Below, in pieces: positions 20,890 through 24,562 of a stretch of DNA of 24,562 nt; the stretch's first letter is position 1; each line of letters opens with the position of its first letter. Under the pieces are notes generated by a model. That model was not told where the DNA came from, ran no database searches, and worked only from the letters and a program-made list of their open reading frames with translations. This DNA is from Haplomitrium mnioides (lineage: Eukaryota > Marchantiophyta > Haplomitriopsida > Calobryales). The stretch covers positions 1-24,562 of the forward strand of contig JBNGIS010032348.1 of NCBI GenBank assembly GCA_049999725.1, written 5' to 3'. Made by a program: the position numbers and the translations under genes.

Positions 20890-21508
20890 TCAGACTCTCT
20901 CCTCTTCAGGAGGAACTGTCTCATCTAAATCTATAGGTTGAGCATCTATAGCCACTAGAGAATCCTATCGAGACTTTCCAATCCCCGATATAACTACAGA
21001 GTCACCAGAAGCACCCATAGTACCAAGAGGAATAGGTTCCTTGTGGTACGCAAAAACTATCTATGACTCAGCCACATCAGATGGCAAGGAAGCCATCTCC
21101 AAAACCCTCTGAGGAATATAAATAGACTGACGTCTATCATATTCCACGGCGATGCAATTTCGTATAAGCTTAAGAGCATAGAAAAGGCCTGTGCCAGACC
21201 CAGAGCAGAGATCAAGGATCCAATCTTGCTCTGTTGATAGATGGTAAATAAAAAAGTTATACAAAGCCTGCAGTTTTTGATAAACATTCACAAGAGCATC
21301 ATCTTCTGGATGTTGAAGCTTGGCAGAAACTGCAAGGCAGCTAAAAACACTCCGCATTGGTTGCCAAGGAAGTCCAATTGCAAAAGAAGCTTGCAAGTTG
21401 AAATGGCGCATGCTCCTCTTTCCCTCCTTTGTCCAATAGCCCACCGTCCATTACTCGTGGGTATGTGCGATTCTGGGACCACTTAAATGATGTATATTGC
21501 TTTTGTCC
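20890..21508 (-). CDS. Exon 4: methyltransferase cofactor (motif I) half (broken)
   Basis: The frame set by exon 3 reads DKSNIHHLSGPRIAHTHE, TAA at 21451, then TVGYWTKEGKRSMRHFNLQA and on to DWILDLCSGSGTGLFYALKL (21166-21225), the S-adenosylmethionine-binding motif I, followed by RNCIAVEYDRRQ, the acidic end of the second strand. This order, motif I after motif IV, defines beta-class amino-methyltransferases. A TAG at 21061 would end it early, but the frame continues with protein-like sequence through TAG 20965 to a TGA at 20890 (QPIDLDETVPPEEERV). I take TGA as the ancestral end. Confidence 0.78.
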
Positions 21509-21610
21509 CTACAAAAAGATAAACAACCATATCAAATATTGTAACGAAAATATATGAGAAATAAAAAAACAAAGAAATCAAAAAAAAATAAAAATGAAAG
21601 AACAACTCAC
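21509..21610 (-). other. Intron 3
   Basis: 102 bp, donor GTGAGT and acceptor ATCTTTTTGTAG, T-rich. It splits a Trp codon after its second base. No minisatellite inside. Confidence 0.72.
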
Positions 21611-22167
21611 CAGATGCCGTGATCAATTGCATAGCAGACTTCAAAAAGGGCATTCTCCACAATGCCAAATCGTTGCGAAGAATGTATAATTACAAAGGAC
21701 CAAAACTCCAAAGTAGTTATTGCCGCAAAAGATGAAACCATGTCGAAAATGTCATCTTTTGAAAATGGCTCCGAATCCTCGTGCTTACATTCCTTTAGGT
21801 TACAACCATAAGGAATGTCAGCAATAGCCAATGTGAAACATCGACGTTTCACAATGCCATTCAGCTGCCTTGCATTGGCCTCCCCATGGACTTGATAATA
21901 TGCCACGTTGAGACCGTCCACATAAGATAATAAATCTTCTTCCTCATCTCTCACAACTCCTTCTGTTGTGAGAGATGTAGCACCACTTTGCTGCCGTGCT
22001 TTCCACTCCTTGGCCTTTTGGCAGTGGAGAAGAAAAGCCGAAGGGTAAGAGACCAATGTTGGAGGCTGGTCTTGTTCTTCGGGGGCTTCCTCGACCCCAT
22101 ACTTCTTTCTTCCCTTCGCAGCTGCTGTAAGTTTCTTTGCTAGATGCTGTTTGAAAGTTTTGTCCCT
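21611..22167 (-). CDS. Exon 3: methyltransferase catalytic (motif IV) half
   Basis: 557 bp with an open frame throughout, starting RDKTFKQHLAKKLTAAAKGR. VSYPSAFLLHCQKAKEWKAR may be a helical lead-in. The catalytic box is CFTLAIADIPYGCNL at about 21790-21834. It matches (D/N/S)PP(Y/F) with Ile in place of the first Pro. WSFVIIHSSQRFGIVENALF resembles the following beta-strand region (motif VI). It ends ATC TG, completed by the first G of exon 4 to a Trp codon. This is the best preserved exon, with no stop and no frameshift. Confidence 0.82.
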
Positions 22168-22579
22168 CTAAAAAAAATAAAAACAAAAACATTGAAAGGT
22201 TAAAACCATGCAAGCATGGACTTCTAGGCCAATGCGCTCATGGACATCGGAGTTCCTGCCATAATGAACTTCGAAGTCCAGGTGCGAGTGGACTTCAAGT
22301 CCATGCGCACATGGACATCGAAGTCCAAGCGCTCTTCGACTTCGAAGTCCCTGCGTGCAAGGACATCAAAGTCCCTGCGTGCAAAGACATCAAAGTCCAT
22401 GCGTGCATGGACTTCAAAGTTCAGGCGCTCAGGAACTTCGATGTCACTGAGCGCTTGAACTTTGAAGTCTATGCATGCATGGACTTCCAAGCCCAAGCAC
22501 GCTTGGACATTGACATAAATTTATAAAAAATGAAATGCAAAGACAAATAATAAATTAAAGATCCAAAGACACGAATTAC
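22168..22579 (-). other. Intron 2, carrying a longer 24-bp minisatellite
   Basis: 412 bp, donor GTAATT and acceptor TTTTTTTTAG after a T-rich tract. Phase 0: LLV at the donor becomes LL-RDK after splicing. About 310 bp of it is minisatellite. Confidence 0.7.
22208..22516. repeat. 24-bp double-palindrome minisatellite in intron 2
   Basis: About 13 units, mostly 24 bp, with a consensus made of GGACTTCGAAGTCC (a 14-bp palindrome) followed by a diverged ATGCGCGCAT. Because 24 is a multiple of three, several frames stay open (22224-22496 minus, 22240-22458 plus). These are repeat artefacts. More diverged than the intron 1 array. Confidence 0.92.
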
Positions 22580-24002
22580 CAAAAGCTTCTCGAAACTCGA
22601 ATAAAATGAAGACATTTTTTACTCTTCCATGTGAAGAGAGTACTCCTCTCTAGCCTCTTCCCAAGAATCGCAAAAATCCTCTGAACAAAAACACTTCACC
22701 ACTACCGCCAAAACCTTGTGTCTCTCCGCCTCTCGAGACATTTCATCCATCGAAAGCTCTACGGCTTCCACCCGCTTCAAAATTGATATCTTGACTTTGT
22801 TTGGAAGACCCTGAAGAGACCTCCAAGGCGTCCACTTCATGTCTTCCATCCTCAGGGATCCTTTGGCCTTAGGCTTTTGGCCTTTCATGAGGTTCTTCTC
22901 CCACATTGAAAAAATGCTCTGTTGTAACTCCCAGAGCTCTCCACTTCTAAATGCCAATTGAAACCAATTGTCTTAAGAAGTCACGGTCTTCTTGAGCGTG
23001 GACTTTGGTTTGATCTCTAAGGTTTCTAACACTAGCTCCCTTTTTAATTTTTGGGATGAAACCATCCCACTTTCGACAAAACGATGATGCCAATATTTGA
23101 CTTTTTGAATTGAGCTCATCTTAAGCCTGTACCTCTGGTCGTAATTGTCATCTGTGGCAAAAATTTGAGCCTCCATTGGTGTGAGGCCCACGTACATGTA
23201 ACAATTGCAAAGCGACAAGGCGGGATTCTTCGCTCCATATTTTGTAATCAACAGCTGCCTTGTTGCAACACTGTGATTGCCTCCAGCAATCTCGTAGCGA
23301 TTCTTGTCAGGGTTCCGAATGTCGAACTCTGACTTATCCTTCAGACCACACCTCGGGTTTACAACAACAATGAAGAAAGATTGTGCGTATTTGTTTGTCA
23401 GCATTCTTTTCGCCAACGATTCCACAAAATCCTCGCTCAATCTCCGAATTTGGAATGGACCCCAGTTGTCCATTCCAAGCTTTGGCAAATTCATGTTCTC
23501 CAGTCTTATTGTGATTGTTTCCTCACAGACTTTGCACTGCTGGATTGCAGATTCCCTAATTTTGTTTTTATCTTCCTCAGAAACTGTCTGAGGATCAACT
23601 TGCTTCCTTTCTTGAAATGTCCGCAACCCCTTGTGGGATTGCCTCTTCGATCTAGAAACATGAGCTTGAACTAGCGTGGGCTCCTTCTCTGACTCCTCCC
23701 TCGGGCTGCTTGCCATAGGAGAAGAGGGCGTCGATGAGGTTGACTTTGCTGTAGATTCAGAAGGGGTAAGCTCCTCCTCAACGACCGGTGCTGGTTTTCG
23801 GCTCCTTTCTCTTCTTCTATGAAGAAGTCCCTGTGGCGTGTACCAAAAATGTTGCCGCACTCGGATGCAACACAAGTTGTTGAATGTTGACGCCCTGCTT
23901 GGGCTTAAGAATTTTTAACTGAATAGCGAATTTGATGAAGTCTCTCTCAATTCGCTTTGCGTTATTATAAGAATTGAAAAAGTTCGCAAGAAACTGAGTG
24001 AA
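22580..24002 (-). CDS. Exon 2: N-terminal extension and ParB-like domain (broken)
   Basis: 1423 bp, one base over 474 codons, which fits a single-base insertion. The first frame (FTQFLANFFNSYNNAKRIER onward) meets TAG at 23817. The next, from about 23790, runs to TAA 22973 through a Ser/Pro/Glu-rich linker and the ParB-like domain: LSEDFVESLAKRML resembles the ParB LxxLAxSI helix, YEIAGGNHSVATRQLL (23249-23296) replaces the usual G-x-x-R-x-x-A box, and MEAQIFATDDNYDQRYRLKM follows. The insertion may lie in the AAAA run near 23787. The same frame continues after TAA 22973 (DNWFQLAFRSGELWEL) and TAA 22619 to the donor. ParB-type domains bind DNA or nucleotides. The role here is unknown. Confidence 0.78.
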
Positions 24003-24291
24003 CTGAAAAAGAAACAAGAAAAACATTTAGCATTAGATAAAATAATGATCTGACATAAAGAAAAGCAAGAACTTAGAAAGAAATAGCGTGAAGTCCATGC
24101 GCGCATGGACTCTCAAGTCCAGGCGCGCAAGGACTCTAAGGTCCATGCGCGCATGGACTCTGAGGTCTAGGCGCGCTTGTACTCTGAGAGTCCATGCGCG
24201 TATGGACCTTAGATTCCATGCTCGCATGAACATACTAAGAGTTAAAACTAAATAATGAAAAATGAATAAGAAAAAATATTTCCGAACTCAC
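24003..24291 (-). other. Intron 1, carrying a 24-bp minisatellite
   Basis: 289 bp, donor GTGAGT and acceptor TTTCTTTTTCAG with a pyrimidine tract. Most of its middle, 24091-24233, is the palindromic minisatellite. Phase 0 on both sides. Confidence 0.72.
24091..24233. repeat. 24-bp double-palindrome minisatellite in intron 1
   Basis: Six units of 24 bp. The unit interleaves two palindromes: a GC-rich one (ATGCGCGCAT) and a GGACT..AGTCC one. The longest perfect self-complementary form here is AGTCCATGCGCGCATGGACT, 20 bp, at 24091-24110. Alternate units carry AGGCGCGC(A/T)(A/T)G in place of ATGCGCGCATG. Confidence 0.92.
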
Positions 24292-24450
24292 CTTTCCATC
24301 TTCCCTCGATGCATGTAGATTTGTTGCAAACAAGTCTCTCTCCTTGTATTCTGAAAAGTCAAATCGCTTTTGATTTGCTTGATACAATGTAATTGAATCC
24401 TGGGCCTGCACAAGCAGCCCAATGTTTGCCTTCTTGCCTTCTCGGAGCAT
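24292..24450 (-). CDS. Exon 1 of the ParB/methyltransferase gene
   Basis: 53 codons from ATG at 24450-24448, beginning MLREGKKANIGLLVQAQDSI and ending at AAG before the donor GTGAGT. An in-frame TAA lies three codons upstream of the ATG, which supports this start, although a further 5' exon beyond the window cannot be excluded. No signal peptide or known domain. It joins exon 2 in phase 0. Confidence 0.65.
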
Positions 24451-24562
24451 AGTAATTTAGACTACTAGGCCCAAATTAAATTTTTCACCTTTACTTGCAA
24501 AAAGGTAAAGATGATGATCCGGGTCCCTCAAGGAGCAGTAATTAACTAACCATTTCCAATCC
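24451..24562 (-). other. Sequence upstream of exon 1 to the window edge
   Basis: About 110 bp that could be 5' UTR, promoter-proximal DNA or the end of another intron (a CCTAG acceptor-like site lies about 18 bp before the ATG). No TATA box is clear. The window ends before this can be settled. Confidence 0.35.

Larger units (their letters stand above)
20890..24450 (-). pseudogene. ParB-like / DNA N4-N6 methyltransferase-like fusion gene, four exons, broken copy
   Basis: Four exons (24450-24292, 24002-22580, 22167-21611, 21508-20890) keep phase across three GT..AG introns and give a conceptual product of about 918 residues. About residues 215-360 look like a ParB N-terminal domain (AGGNHSVATRQLL). 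About 530-918 look like a methyltransferase in beta order: DIPYG near residue 644, then DLCSGSGTG near 812. By family, such enzymes move a methyl group from S-adenosylmethionine to an amino group of adenine or cytosine in DNA. This fusion is known in bacteria and phages, so bacterial origin is inferred. A one-base insertion near 23790 and stops at 23817, 22973, 22619, 21451, 21061 and 20965 break it. Assembly error or shorter functional products are not excluded. Confidence 0.78.

Noticed and set aside
20680-20928. 82-codon plus-strand frame
   Set aside because: A-rich, no domain recognised, no splice partners, and it overlaps the 3' end and probable 3' UTR of the minus-strand gene.
22224-22496. 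Repetitive 90-codon frame (FEVHARMDF-like) and its plus-strand partners
   Set aside because: It arises from a 24-bp repeat (8 codons) inside intron 2; any frame without a stop in one unit stays open.
22973-23875. 300-residue minus-strand protein taken as a stand-alone gene
   Set aside because: It would start at TTG, its first 20 or so residues are out of frame with the better upstream exon sequence, and the frame continues past its TAA stop into the rest of exon 2. It is a piece of the larger gene.
20392-24233. CRISPR array
   Set aside because: Repeat units are adjacent with no unique spacers of constant length, sit in introns, and the context is a plant genome.
20890-24450. Alternative nuclear code with TAA and TAG read as Gln
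   Set aside because: It would explain the six stops and the final TGA, but the gene also has a frameshift, the retrotransposons carry all three stops, and land plants use the standard code. Decay is simpler.

Overview
The window reads as repeat-rich, AT-rich nuclear DNA of a land plant. The reasons are decayed Ty3/gypsy retrotransposons nested in one another, a short-LTR element, minisatellites, 100-N scaffold gaps, and a gene split by introns with GT..AG borders. A gymnosperm or seed-free plant with a large genome would fit, but the sequence alone does not settle this. No rRNA, tRNA, CRISPR array or bacterial operon was seen.

Layout. Positions 1-1168 hold an AG microsatellite, about 0.9 kb with nothing recognisable, and the left piece of a minisatellite built on GTTAACATC. 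Positions 1169-17304 are one old long-LTR Ty3/gypsy element carrying two later insertions. Its 5' LTR (1169 to about 7810) is split by a chromodomain-bearing gypsy element (1902-6797). Its 3' internal end is split by a small LTR element with no coding capacity (12492-14366). Its 3' LTR is 14565-17304. ACATC flanks both outer ends, and removing the element rejoins the minisatellite array, which continues at 17305-18834. Positions 18854-20291 hold nothing I can name.

The right end (20890-24450, minus strand) is the most interesting part. It is a four-exon gene whose conceptual product, about 918 residues, joins a ParB-like domain to a beta-order amino-methyltransferase of the DNA N4-cytosine/N6-adenine type (catalytic DIPY box before the DLCSGSGTG cofactor box). 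All three introns keep phase. The copy is broken by a one-base insertion and six in-frame stops, all TAA or TAG. Introns 1 and 2 contain 24-bp minisatellites made of two interleaved palindromes, and a diverged relative lies beyond the 3' end.

Relative ages follow from LTR pairs compared by eye. The small element is youngest (two differences in 246 bp), the chromovirus is older (roughly one site in nine), and the host long-LTR element is oldest (more diverged, large indels). This order matches the nesting. Two of the three assembly gaps have the same sequence on both sides, so they may be unmerged contig overlaps and not missing DNA.
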